A stretch of DNA of 64,000 bases from Hyperoodon ampullatus. Its lineage: Eukaryota; Chordata; Mammalia; Artiodactyla; Ziphiidae. The stretch is from contig OX457070.1 in assembly GCA_949752795.1 (NCBI GenBank), positions 30,303,088-30,367,087 on the forward strand, given 5' to 3'. Position numbers and translations under genes: made by a program. Position 1 is the stretch's first letter; every line of letters starts with the position of its first letter. Below are positions 49,612 through 60,817 of this stretch, in pieces. A model generated the notes under the pieces. The model saw only the letters and a program-made list of their open reading frames with translations, was not told where the DNA came from and did not search any database.

Positions 49612-50227
49612 AAAATCTGAGATCAAGACAAAAGACCTCCGTAGCACATACCAGTTATAAGAAATCTGGGTTCTTGAAATGGATCTCTTATTTCAGAGGC
49701 CTTCAGGAGCCCTGTGAAGTCAACACAGGAGACGAACACAAAAGGATGTGGGATCCCTAGAGATCACAGAAGTTCCTACTGCAGTCACTGGCTCAAAAAG
49801 AAGTCACTGCAAATGCAAGAAAGCTGGTCCCTTGTCTAAAGAGATGTATTCCCTCAAGATCCTAAACCTAGAGAATGTCTATGTAGACAGGGTCCTCTTC
49901 TCTCTAGAAAAGCATAAGGCAAAATGTTGGAGCAGGCAAGGCTTTCTTTGGCATTTATAATGAACGTGTTCCACATCTTACATTCTCGTAGTCCAAGATT
50001 CCATCCCATTCATTCAAAACAGTGTTGTCTCGGATGCTGACCATACCTCGAAAGGTATTGACATGGATGCTCTGGGTCCCAACAGATCCATCCAGTGGAT
50101 GGTTGTCACTGATGTTCTGGAGATCAGGCTTAGCCCAAAGACACTACTGAAACTGCCCTTAACAAATCGAATGACTGTTACAACACTAAATGCAAAGGTC
50201 ATTTCTCAGACCTCTTATTTGACAAAA

Positions 50228-51720
50228 CAGCAGCATTTGACACCGTTGTGGCCCTCAGTGAGCCTCTGGGACACACATGTTTGCCTGTTTGTTTCCATCA
50301 TTCTGACCAGCCTTCTCCCTTTCCCTTCCCCAGCCTCAAAATGTGGATGGTCCTATACCTTAGTCCTCGGACCTTTCCTCTTTTCTGTCTACACTTAGCT
50401 CACTTAGTGATTTCACCCACCGTGTTATGGCTTTCAATACAGTCTCGATGCTAAACATTCCCAAGTGTGTATGTCCAGCCCAACTCTCTCTCGACCCCCA
50501 GACTCATGCATCTAATTCTCTACTTGATGCCTAATCATCTGAAAGTCAACACGTTCAGAATTGATCTCCACCCCCGCCAACCTGCTGCCCACAGTCTCCA
50601 TCTCAGTGAATGGAACCACCATCCCTTTCTCCACTAAGGTCAGTGCTATTGGAGTCATCTTGACTCTTCTTTCCTTCCCACCCGTATCCAACTGAGAAGA
50701 AAATCTTTTCAGCTGTAACTTCAAAATATATACAGAACTAAATAACTTCTCATCAACTCGGCTACTACTACCCTTATTTAATCTGCCCCCCGGAATCTTT
50801 TGAAAGCCTCCTAAGAAGTGTTTGTCAGAGCACCCCGGTTAAATCCCAAGGCAGACCAAACCCAGCCATAGCTTCCTATCTCATGCAGTATAAAAGCCAC
50901 ATGAGTTACAGGGACCTACTGGGTCCCACAGGGTCAGACCTCTGTTACCTCTCTGCCTTCACTTGCAATTCTTGTTCCTCTCACCTGTCAGCTCTGGCTA
51001 CTCTGGCTTCTTCACTCTTCTTTGCTCAGGGCCTTTGCACATTTTGTTCCATCTTTCTGGAACATTTACTCCCAGGAATCTGAGTTTTGCTTCCTCATCT
51101 TTTTTTTTTTTTAAACATCTTTATTGGAGTATAATTGCTTTACAATGGTGTGTTAGTTTCTGCTTTATAACAAAGTGAATCAGCTATACATATACATATA
51201 TCCCCATATCTCCTCCTTCTTGCGTCTCCCTTCCTCCCACCCTCCCTATCCCACCCCTCTAGGTGGAAACAAAGCACCGAGCTGATCTCCCTGTGCTATG
51301 CGGCTGCTTCCCACTAGCTGTCTATTTTACATTTGGTAGTGTATATATGTCCATGCCTCTCTCTCACTTCGTCCTAGCTTACCCTTCCCCCTCCCCGTGT
51401 CCTCAAGTCCATTCTCTAGTAGGTCTGGCAGGATGGGAATAAAGACACTTCCTCATCTTTTGTGATCAAATGTAACCTCCCTGGGAGCCCTGTCTAAGAC
51501 TGAGGATGCCACCCCTGACATTCTCTTTCCCCTCTTGCTTTCTTTTTCCCTGTCACACTGATCACTCTATATAGTTTGCCTTTAAAAATCATACTGTCTC
51601 TTCCTGTAGGATGTAAGCTCTCTGAAGTTAGGGACTTCTGTCTGCTTTGTTTACTGCTGTATCTCCAGCCCATAAAACAATAGCACGTAGGTCCTCAATC
51701 AATGATGGTGAATGAAGCAG
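50228..51720 (+). repeat. LINE-2 fragment, interrupted by an L1
   Basis: Plus-oriented L2 3' half: GCAGCATTTGACACCGTTGT, CTTAGTCCTCGGACCTTTCC, CCATCTCAGTGAATGGAACC and GGGCCTTTGCACATTTTGTT. It resumes after the L1 at 51462 and ends in TGATGGTGAATGAA near 51715. It begins about 110 bp upstream of GKN3 pseudogene exon 3. Confidence 0.8.
51104..51447 (-). mobile_element. Small LINE-1 insertion with a 5' inversion
   Basis: L1 3' UTR in minus orientation to about 51418, then about 25-30 bases (to 51447) in the opposite orientation (GGCAGGATGGGAATAAAGAC). A perfect 14-bp target-site duplication, CTTCCTCATCTTTT, is at 51090-51103 and 51448-51461. Confidence 0.85.
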
Positions 51721-53139
51721 TAAATAATTTCCGTATGTGTCCTCAACCAAAAAGAGTGTCACGAGAGAGAATAGCAACGAGGACTCAATTCAGATGCCGG
51801 GGGAGTAGTTGGGGAAGGGTCAGGCCTTTCTGAGAAGTGACGTTTGGGCTAAGATCTTCCAGAAGCCTGGGTGTGGCCAGTTAGACGTGTGGGGTTGGGT
51901 GGGGAAGCAGCCTGATCCATGGTTTGGGTTTGCTGGGGACTGAGAGGTTTCTTGAGTGCCAGAGGAAAGTGCCAGGCAAACCAGGATGCGTGGGTCACTC
52001 TGGAGGAGGGTGTCCCCAGCAGAGGCTGGGAAAAGTGCCAATGCTCGGCAGGAAAGGTGGGGGGTGCAGGCTGGGTGGCCATGGAGGCTGGGCCTGGGTG
52101 ATTTTCTATTGTCTGTGTGATGCGAGCCACCAGAGGGTCTTTAAAAAACCTCTTCTAGCTCTCTGCGGAGAACGGATTGGAGGCCAGTATGAACGAAGGT
52201 GGAGACGTGTTATCTCCCGGTACTAAGGGTTCTGAAAGCAGTTCTGGGTTTTATGAGCTTCATTGCAGATTCATTCCAGGCCCTTGGGGTGAGGGTGAGG
52301 CTCCAGGCTTGAGTTATTGCTACCTTGTCTCTTGGGGTTGGACGAGCGGGCAGGTTGGGAGCTGCCTAATTTCAGTTCATATAGGCACTTGCTGTGAATT
52401 GCTAAGTGGGTGAGATCGGAGTGGTTTCTTGATAAAGAGAGAGCTTGTCAAGGGGGATTTCGGAGCCATTTTCCCCATCAAATCAATAGAGGTGTTAATC
52501 CTCAATCTAGATAACAGAATAATGCAGTTGCCGACATTGGCTTTAAACCCCACTGCACATGAACCAACTGTCAAGGACCTCGGCTGCCAGCAGACAGGCC
52601 TGGGTGATGAAGAATGCCAGGCATGCAGGGCTGGGACTGTGGATCGTGGACATTCCAGGCCTGACTCCGCTCCGTGGGCACAGGGGAGGGGCCCACGGGC
52701 TTCTGGATGGCCTGATGCTTTACTGCCTGCCGGCATCCTACCCAGTGGCAGGAAGAAACCCATCCTGTGCCAGAGGGTAGGGTGGGGTTTCCTGGCCCAG
52801 CCTCTTTAAGGCAAAAACTATGACTTAGGAAAAGAGATTGACAGACAGACAAGTATCATAACAGTTTTGTCCTACACGGACATAGAGAACAGACTGGTGG
52901 TTGCCAGTAGGGAGAGGGTTGGGAGAAGGATGGAGTGGGAGTTTGGGGTTAGCAGATGTAAGCTTTTATATATAGAATGGATAAACAACAAGGTGCTACT
53001 GTAAAAAAAAATAATAATAAAATAAATAAAATAAATCTTTAAACAGGCTGAGAACATTACTGAGCATCTTGAAAATAAAGTTCACCCCAACACTCTCACA
53101 AAGTTATGATTATTCTTGCATAATTTCTCCTGGTGTTTT
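51721..53139. other. Unassigned sequence upstream of the GKN3 pseudogene
   Basis: This stretch was scanned on the minus strand for a gastrokine signal-peptide exon and an MK-start exon; none was recognised. Confidence 0.4.
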
Positions 53140-55175
53140 CCCATGGGAATTTATTAATATAATTTCCATAAATAAATGTGGTGTTCTCTTTTTTTTATAA
53201 AGATATATTTCAATTAATCATTTAAAGACATTTAAAAAGCAGGGGAAAGCAGAGGATATACAAATACAAAATCTAAAAGGGTTTTTTTTCTAATTATAAG
53301 CATAATGTTGCAATGAATGTCTTGGTGTGAAAACATTTTTATTCTTTTGTATTATTTCTATAAGATAAACTCCCAGAAGTAGATTGAAATTGAAACACAT
53401 TATGTGTTTGAAACACATTATGATTCATGATACACACTGCCCAAATGCTTTTCAAAGTATTGTGTTTATTTGCACTTTCACCCATAATGTATGCATATAC
53501 AAATTTTATGGCAATAAACAATATTCTTTTTTAAAAGTTTTAATGGTTTAAGTATGACATCAAATCTTATTTTTGTTTTATCTCCTTGATTATAGATGAG
53601 ATGACTGAATATTTTTCCATAAGATTTTCTTTCTTCTTTCTTTTTTTAACTAGTTCCTTGCTATTTGTAATTCCTGGATGAGCCTCAGCTTCCTCTTCTG
53701 TAAAATGGGGATGTTAGCAGTATTACCTTATAGGATTGTTGTAGGGGTTAATTAGTCAGAGCAGTGGTGGATAGTGGTCATAGGCTTAGCTTGGATGTCA
53801 TCTAGATTATCTGGCTTTGGATGCCAGCTCTGATATTTGAAAGCTGATGGAGGTGGGGATTGGCAAGTTCCCATTGCCAAGAGCAGGAGGGATTGGACAT
53901 ATCGTTGTGGCCGTCTTTGGAAAATACCGTCTATCATGTTAGTCAGTTTCTTCTTTAAATAAGTTTCTAATTACACAAATAATGCATCCTTTTAAAACAT
54001 GAAAGTTAAGGCTAGCGTCCCTTTTGACCAGCACCTCAATTTCCATCTCCTCTCCAAAGGTGACTACCATATTTTGTTTGGTGAACATCTGATGGGACCT
54101 TTTGCTTGTGCATACCTACACGCACATACACACATGCCCACAGGCATCCATAGAAAATCTGTAATGTTTCTAATGGTTCACATTAATACTATCGTACTGT
54201 ATGTATTTCATTTCAATGTGATTTTTCATTCAGCACATCCAGAGATTGTACTATGTCATGCACTAAGATCTCCCTCATCCTTTTCCATTTGTGCACAATA
54301 TAGATATAGCATATTTTATTGAATAATTACACTATTCACCAACACAAAATGAGTGTCCTTTTCCCAGACTCTCTCTGACAGTTAAATGTTTTCAATTTTT
54401 GCAGTCGAATTGGTGAAAATGACATGATAATTGTTTTACTTTGCATTTCTTGGATTATTAAGTACATATTTTCATAAGTTTATTGACCATTTGCTTTTCT
54501 TTTGACTTGCTTATTTTTATACTTTGCTCCTGTTTTGAGTCATTTAAAAATTCATTTGTAGGATTTTCTTTATATAATATTTGTTGCAAAATTCTCCTCT
54601 CATACTTTCACTTATTTAACTTTGTTTACACTCTTTTGATGAACAGAATTTTTAGAATGTTGATGTAATCAATTTCATCAATCACTTAGGCTATGGTTTT
54701 GTTCTGTGTGTTTTAAAATTTTTTGAAGTCTTTGTTACTTCCCAAATATTTTCCTTTAATACTATATAATTGTGTTTTGTGAGTTTAGATCTACAATTCG
54801 TTTATGAGTAAGTTTTATGACAGTGTCACTTAGGTCTTAATGGACAGTCAGTTGTCCTAATCCCATTTATTGAATTCTTCCCCCTTTTATTTAAAATAGT
54901 ATCTTTATTGTATGCTAAATTCCTATATATGCAGAGATCCTTCTGGATTTTCCATTGTGCTACACTGATCCATCTACTTACTCTTGTGACAGTATCCCAG
55001 TTTGTATAACTATAGCTTTCTAACATATTTTTCTCCCCCTCTTTATTCTTATTTTTCAAATTTGTCTTGACTATTCTTGCCCATTCAGTCTTCCATAGGA
55101 ATTTAGAATCAACTTATTAGGAGCTTTTGATTGGCAATGCGTTGAATTTATTAACTAACTTGGAAAGACTTAACA
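53140..55175 (-). repeat. Ancient LINE-1-type fragments, antisense
   Basis: TGTTGCAATGAATGTCTTGG, TATAAGATAAACTCCCAGAA (53290-53380) and TATCCCAGTTTGTATAACTA (54990 onward) fit complements of very old L1/HAL1. Probable MIR sequence interrupts at about 53675-53850 (CCTCAGCTTCCTCTTCTGTA). Boundaries are uncertain. Confidence 0.5.
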
Positions 55176-55885
55176 AATACTTTTCTATTTGTAAACTTGT
55201 CATTCTTTCCCTTCTTGCTTAGCATCCCTAACTGTAGCGTGCAATTCTCAAAGCAGCCACAGGGTGGCGGTAGGAGCAAAGAAGGTGAAACTAGGGCCCC
55301 TCATGAGAGACCCGGGAAGCCCGGAACCCCTTGAGAGAGGAGAACGCTTGTGGCAGAGTGAGCTGGCAATTATCTGCACATAACACCTTACACTTATTTT
55401 GCATAGTTTACAAATATTTCATTTACATTATTTCCCTTGGAATAGGTGATGAAGATGATCTTTCCCCATTTTATAGGTGAAAGAATGACACATGAAGACA
55501 TGCAGCCAGTCTGGGAGGATGCAGTGCCCACACCCTCTGGGCCAAGCCCAGTGCTCTTTCCGCTTCACCCTCGTGCGGATTTCAGACTTCTCCACACTAG
55601 ACAAAAGGAAAACAAAATTAGTGAAAGCTAAAATTCAAAGCGACAGCAGGAAAGTGTGTGCAGGACCGTCATCCCTATGTTCAAAGTCTTAGTGTCACTT
55701 CTGTGTGTCCCCCTCTCCTTTCCCTAACTTAGGTGGTCCCTAAAGCTCTGAAGTTTTCCTTTGGGACATATCTCACATGTGCCTTTTCTCTCCTCCCAAC
55801 ATCATCATCTTCACCTCCTTCTGATGGCATCCATGACTCCAGGCTTCCCCTCCAACTCATCTGTTGCACCAAGGTAATACTTTTT

Positions 55886-56087
55886 TGTGTGTGTGTGTGG
55901 TACGCGGGCCTCTCACTGCTGTGGCCTCTTCCGTTGCGGAGCACAGGCTCCGGATGTGCAGGCTCAGCGGCCATGGCTCACGGGCCCAGCCGCTCCGCGG
56001 CATGCGGGATCTTCCCGGACCGGGGCACGAACCCGTGTCCCCTGCATCGGCAGGCGGACTCTCAACCACTGCGCCACCAGGGAAGCC
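55886..56087 (-). mobile_element. CHR-type SINE with (GT)n tail
   Basis: Young CHR body in minus orientation with (GT)n at 55886-55899 in the tail position. A 17-bp target-site duplication, CCAAGGTAATACTTTTT, is at 55869-55885 and 56088-56104. Confidence 0.9.
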
Positions 56088-56104
56088 CCAAGGTAATACT
56101 TTTT

Positions 56105-57300
56105 GTCAGTCAGAGATGGGGAAACTGGGACAAAGAAGGTTATTGTTCCAAGGATGGGATGACTGGGGTTGAATGGGAAGTTGGTGGGGCTTCCAAAGCA
56201 GGCGGGACCTTCCGAGAACATTTGGGTGGGTCGATGTACAAGGGGCCGAGGGCGTGGGAAGCTGCGACATGGTCAGGTGGTCGTTGCTATCTGATTACCT
56301 GGTGGGGCTCGGGGAGGGAAGATGCAACAGGAAGCAGGTGAGGGGCTATTCAAAGATAGGCAGGCAGGGACCTTGTGGTTTTCCCAGAGATCAGTTCATG
56401 CCTCATGGGTCAGCAGGACCACAGTCACACTCAACCATGGCCCAGACTTTGGAATCCTTTGTGCTCTAGGCCATGCTAGTTCTGACAGCCTTGAGCCAGT
56501 TGCTTCAACGTTCTGGTGACTCAGGGATCTGGTGACTGAGCCCTTGTCCTATTCCTCAGGATTGGGGCTTTATTTTATATCCGGACCCAATAATGGTCTT
56601 GTACCTGAGCAACGGACTTGGCTCTGAGCTCAGCTCCCCAGTTCTTTCAGCTCCAGGGTCCTGCCTCGGGTCCTGAGGGTCTGGTCCTAACCCAGCCTCA
56701 CAGGTCTACCTGACCCTGGACATCTGCCTCCCTGGAGCACCAACTCTTTTTGGCCCCAGACTCCCTGCCACCTGATTCTACTCCCAGGCCAGGGCGCTTC
56801 CCGCTGTGACCCTTACTCTCTTCCTGGAACTTCCCGACCTGCACACCTGCCCCGACCCACTGGGCTCTGGCCGCCCGTGGCACCTCTCTCGGTTCTACTG
56901 TCGCACACAAGGAGCCTCTTGAGGTGCCTCCAAGGCCAAGGGCATGTCGTCCGTTGACCCCAGGCAATGGGCAGAGCAGGCAGTCATGTTGGGCGAAGCA
57001 CCAGGCAGCACCGGGCAGCACGGGGCAACCCGTCACCACTTATCACTGAGAGGCAGCTGAAAAAGAGCATCCTTTGGGGCCTGTTTTCCAAGAAGACTCC
57101 CTGAGTCACGGTGGAAATGTGACCCCGGGCCACGCCTCTCAGCACCGGCTGCTGCTACTTCCTACAGCTTTAAGAAGAGAAGTCAGAAACCTCAGTTTTG
57201 CCTTATAATGCAAATTGGGGCAACTCTTTGGGAAGGCGGGGCTGTGACTCAGGGAGGCCTACAGGAGGGCCTGAGAGAAGGGTTCTGTGCAAGTGTAGCT
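56105..57300. other. Unassigned GC-rich sequence
   Basis: No exon or named repeat recognised. The 113-codon minus-strand frame at 57039-56698 has no family features. Confidence 0.4.
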
Positions 57301-57306
57301 CAGATG

Positions 57307-57310
<4 letters not shown>

Positions 57311-57345
<35 letters not shown>
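57311..57345 (+). repeat. (AC)n microsatellite
   Basis: About 17 consecutive CA units. Confidence 0.95.
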
Positions 57346-57348
<3 letters not shown>

Positions 57349-58283
57349 AGCTGTGCTCTGGTCTGGGAAAAGGATAGGATTCCTTCACCCACCACACACA
57401 TGCAAGCCTTATAGCTCCTCTGTGTTTTGTGAATTCTTTTCCTCTAAATTCACAGAATCTGGATTCATTATTGCACGTATGGGCATGGGGAGGGGAGGTG
57501 TTTATTCCCACCATCTAAAAAAGCAGATCTACAGGAACTGTGCCTCTAAAAGGAAAACATCAGCTCAAAGGGCCCAGCACGGGTCAGGGGCAGGAAAAAG
57601 ATGGAAACCTTAGCCAATCCGGTGAACAGAATCAGAAATTGTGTTAGATTTTTTAAAAATTTCACTAGACAGCAAACATTTTTAAAGCAAGCATTCCACA
57701 ACTTAAAAAAAAAAAAAAAAAACACTTTATTGGAAGAGTCATAAAAGCAAAAACATCCTCACTCCACTCTTCCTTAATCCCACCCTACACCCCAAGTGGA
57801 TGGTGGTAGATCCCTATGTAAGTGGAATAAAATAAGGAGAATTGGAAAAAGACACTTTCCCCTCTCTTTTGGGCTCCAGTTGACCCTGTGGCCTGGCAAC
57901 AGGGGATGCTGGATAATTTGTTGAGTGAACTGGGGAGTGGTCTGGCCCCTGGAGAAGGACAAGGAGGTTTGAACTATTAGGGCAGGTTGGGGAGGACCAA
58001 GAAACACTTGATCCAAGTGTTTCTCTTGGGTCAAGTCACATCCCTGTGCAGCCACTGCTGCCCATTCAAACCCCTGCATGTGGCTGATGGAGATTTTTGG
58101 TGGCTGTGGCCCGTACGCTTCCACCCGTGTTCCTACTCAAGGATCAAGGACCACCCCAAGCCCCCCGGACAACAGCTGCAAGCCTTGTCCCTCTCTAAGC
58201 CCCTGAGATTCCTTCACATCGTATCTCATTTCCAACTTAGCCACCCCACACTCAATACTGTTCTGTACCCGTCCTCAAAACCT

Positions 58284-58401
58284 TTGTTTTTTTGGCCACA
58301 CAGCAAAGCATGTGGGATCTTAGTTCCCCGACCCAGGATTGAACCCGTGCACCTTGCAGTGGAAGCGTGGAATCTTAACCACTGGACCGCCAGGGAAGTC
58401 C
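58284..58401 (-). mobile_element. Short tRNA-derived SINE
   Basis: TTTTTTTGGCCACACAGCAA, GCATGTGGGATCTTAGTTCC and the head CCGCCAGGGAAGTCCC. No clear target-site duplication. Confidence 0.8.
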
Positions 58402-58769
58402 CTGTCCTTATAAAGAGAAGGCCCGTCTTACTTCCTTGCCCAAGCTCCAACTATAATGCCATCTTGTTAGTGAGCTCTTCCTCTGCCTCTTTCTTCCACA
58501 CCCAGGATTCCCAAGTTACCTGATATCCAACCTTTTTCCCTGGTTAGTGTCCTGGTTTTGGAAAGTGCTGTTCAAGGCCCTTCATGATTACCTATCTACT
58601 GCCCATGACCTACAGACTAATTGCCAAGTACAGCAGTTCATAAAATATCAGATATACTTTCCTGGTAGGTCACCAGCTATTTACCTGTTACCATAGAAAG
58701 TTTCCACCTTCCTTACCAGAGCAGAATTGTTTGTGCTCACCCAGCCAGATCTCCCCTCTTCTCACTGGA

Positions 58770-59190
58770 AGGAGGTAAAGGAGACTGTATTATTGTTTCA
58801 AATATGGGATACCCCTCCCTGAGAGGGAGGAAAGCATTTTATCTCCCTGCCCCATGGATATCAGACTTGCCCATGTGACTTGTTTTCGCCAATGAACGTG
58901 AAGGGAAGTGGGATGTGTCACTTCCAGGCAGAAGTTTTAGGAGCCAACATCTGTGGCACCATATTCCCTTTCCTTCTGCCGCAAGCGACAGTGATATTCC
59001 AAGTAGAGGCTACTCTGTCTTCCTGAGTCCCAGAGTGAAAAAGACAGGTAGATTTGTAGCTGATACATAATGGACATGTACTATTGGCAAGAAATACACC
59101 TTTGTTGTTGGAGTTTTGAGCTTTGGGGGTTGTTTATTACTACAGTATGCCAGGTGGGCGGGAGCAGTAACCCCTCACCCTCACGTTTCC
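58770..59190 (+). repeat. Probable MaLR/ERVL-type LTR
   Basis: GTCACTTCCAGGCAGAAGTT, CTTCCTGAGTCCCAGAGTGA and AAGAAATACACCTTTGTTGT match the layout of MLT-like LTRs. Tentative. Confidence 0.5.
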
Positions 59191-59501
59191 CTGGACAGGA
59201 GGGCATTTCTTCCATTCTTCAGGAGGGAAACAGTACAGTAGAAACGCTTCCAGCTTTGCCCTGTTCCTCCTCCCTCCTTCCTAGGAGAGGAGATGTACCT
59301 TATCTGATTGGTGATGGGGGAGAGGGAGCTGGCATAGGTAGCCCCCTCCTTCCAGGCTCCCTTCGGGATATGTCTGTCTGCATACTTGGCATCTTCTGCA
59401 TGCAGCTGTGTGGTAACCCCCTAGGGACAGGCCCTGTGTGTTGGCCTGCAGCTGTCTGTGGGCAAACATCGAAACCAACCCACCTCTTATTGGTAATAAA
59501 G

Positions 59502-59506
<5 letters not shown>

Positions 59507-59532
<26 letters not shown>

Positions 59533-59724
59533 GTGGTACGCCGGCCTTTCACTGTTGTGGCCTCTCCCGTTGCAGAGCACAGGCTCCAGACGCGCAGGCT
59601 CAGCGGCCATGGCTCACGGGCCCAGCCGCTCCGCGGCATGTGGGATCCTCCCGGACTGGGGCACGAACCCGCGTCCCCTGCATCGGCAGGCGGACTCCCA
59701 ACCACTGATCCACCAGGGAAGACC
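59507..59724 (-). mobile_element. CHR-type SINE, young short form
   Basis: Poly-T of more than 20 bases, young body, head CACCAGGGAAGACC. A 10-bp target-site duplication, TAAAGATGAT, is at 59497-59506 and 59725-59734. Confidence 0.9.
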
Positions 59725-59734
59725 TAAAGATGAT

Positions 59735-60500
59735 ATTTTGATCTCCGTATATCTGCTCCTAGTGAGTGCGTCTAACTCCCATATCTGAACCTGGAAATAA
59801 TGGTGTTATATATTTGCTCCTTAAGACTCCAATACACAGCATCTATGTGGCGCAACTCCATTCCTGCATCTTATCATATAGCATCACTGACATCCCCAGA
59901 GCTGTTCCTGGGGGATCTTTGACCATCCAGAAAGACTAGAGGGCACAGCCCAGCAAGCCGAAGATGGTGTAAGGAAGCTGTTATCGCTCTGACTGCAGGA
60001 GAGAAGAAGCTGTCCATGTAGGGTCAGAGGGCTGTTGCTTGAGATTCATTAAAACTCAGAAGTCATCATTTATCCAACTCCCCATGCCATTTCTCAGCAA
60101 ACTGCTTCTATAACCCCAAACAGGGACTCAATATATGGTTGAAGGGGTCCTGGACTGCACCTCTGGTCCACACCTCTTTGCCCAGGTCCATTCCCTTGGA
60201 AAATCCACTTGTCTTCTGCATCACTCAGCTCTGACCCTTGCCTCCCTCTGAAGAACTAACCAAGGAAGACTGGGGGCGAGCAGGGGTGATGGTAGAAATA
60301 GAGCCTCCATGGCATCCTCAACCCCAGGCTCCTAAAGCTAGTGGGTTAGCCTGCTCCATCAGAAGAGGACGATGGGTTTCAATGGAGCATTAAGTATGTG
60401 TTTCATGTTGAAAAATGAGAATTAGAGAGGTTGTGGGACTTGTTGAAGGCCACACAGCTACTGTCTCTGTGCCTCCTTTCAAACTAAACAATCATAATAG
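59735..60500. other. Unassigned sequence
   Basis: No gene or confident repeat seen. Confidence 0.4.
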
Positions 60501-60504
60501 TGAC

Positions 60505-60665
60505 AGTTCATTGAAGGGTTCCTGTGGGCCCGGTCCCATCCTGGCCTCTTGCCATGTATCATCTTATTTAATTCGCACATCAGGTATACGAGATGAGTCT
60601 TATTACTATTAATTTAAAGATGATGGAACTGAGACTCAGATAATTTTTGTAACTTGCCCCAAATC
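60505..60665 (-). repeat. MIR SINE, antisense
   Basis: CATCTTATTTAATTCGCACA and GATGGAACTGAGACTCAGAT are the complement of the MIR core. Confidence 0.6.
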
Positions 60666-60817
60666 TGATTCCATAATTGACTCTATTACCTATTCTGTTC
60701 AGTTATATTTTAAAAGTTAATATTGTAAAACTCAGAAATTCAGTCTGAGAGCTATTCTGTATCTTGCAGGAGGGAATTCAGATCCTACACATCCAAAAGG
60801 AGATGTGACGGTTCCAC

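Larger units (their letters stand above)
45472..50116 (-). pseudogene. GKN3: Gastrokine-3 pseudogene (exons 3-6 recognised)
   Basis: Decayed BRICHOS-family gastrokine on the minus strand, on the GKN2 side of the cluster. Exon 3 (50116-49982) is open, exactly 45 codons as in GKN1, with AG and GT sites and [19 protein letters not shown] plus [10 protein letters not shown]. Exon 4 (48131-48028) reads LLVAKLFSKMACVLAKMDEA, then a frameshift at about 48067, then PTLDDISKALDHQ and a GTAAGT donor. Exon 5 (46850 to about 46709) reads [20 protein letters not shown] then DVC, an in-frame TGA at 46748-46746, then QVPTYFAQEQ; its donor GTGTGT is weak. Exon 6 (45567 to about 45472) reads PDSCFEVQILSFL, then an extra base, then DISICGEFPGL. 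Both BRICHOS cysteines and both C-terminal cysteines remain recognisable. Exons 1 and 2 were not found. Three SINEs sit in its introns. The human orthologue is also largely non-functional. Confidence 0.88.

Noticed and set aside
50014..50202. 62-codon minus-strand frame over GKN3 exon 3
   Set aside because: It is in the wrong frame. The gastrokine reading of exon 3 is a different frame between the splice sites at 50116 and 49982.
55733..56341. 202-codon plus-strand frame
   Set aside because: Its centre is a translated CHR SINE; similar glycine/arginine-rich frames recur at every SINE in the window.
59070..59708. 212-codon plus-strand frame
   Set aside because: The poly-phenylalanine and following residues are the SINE poly-T and body; the upstream part is LTR-like sequence.
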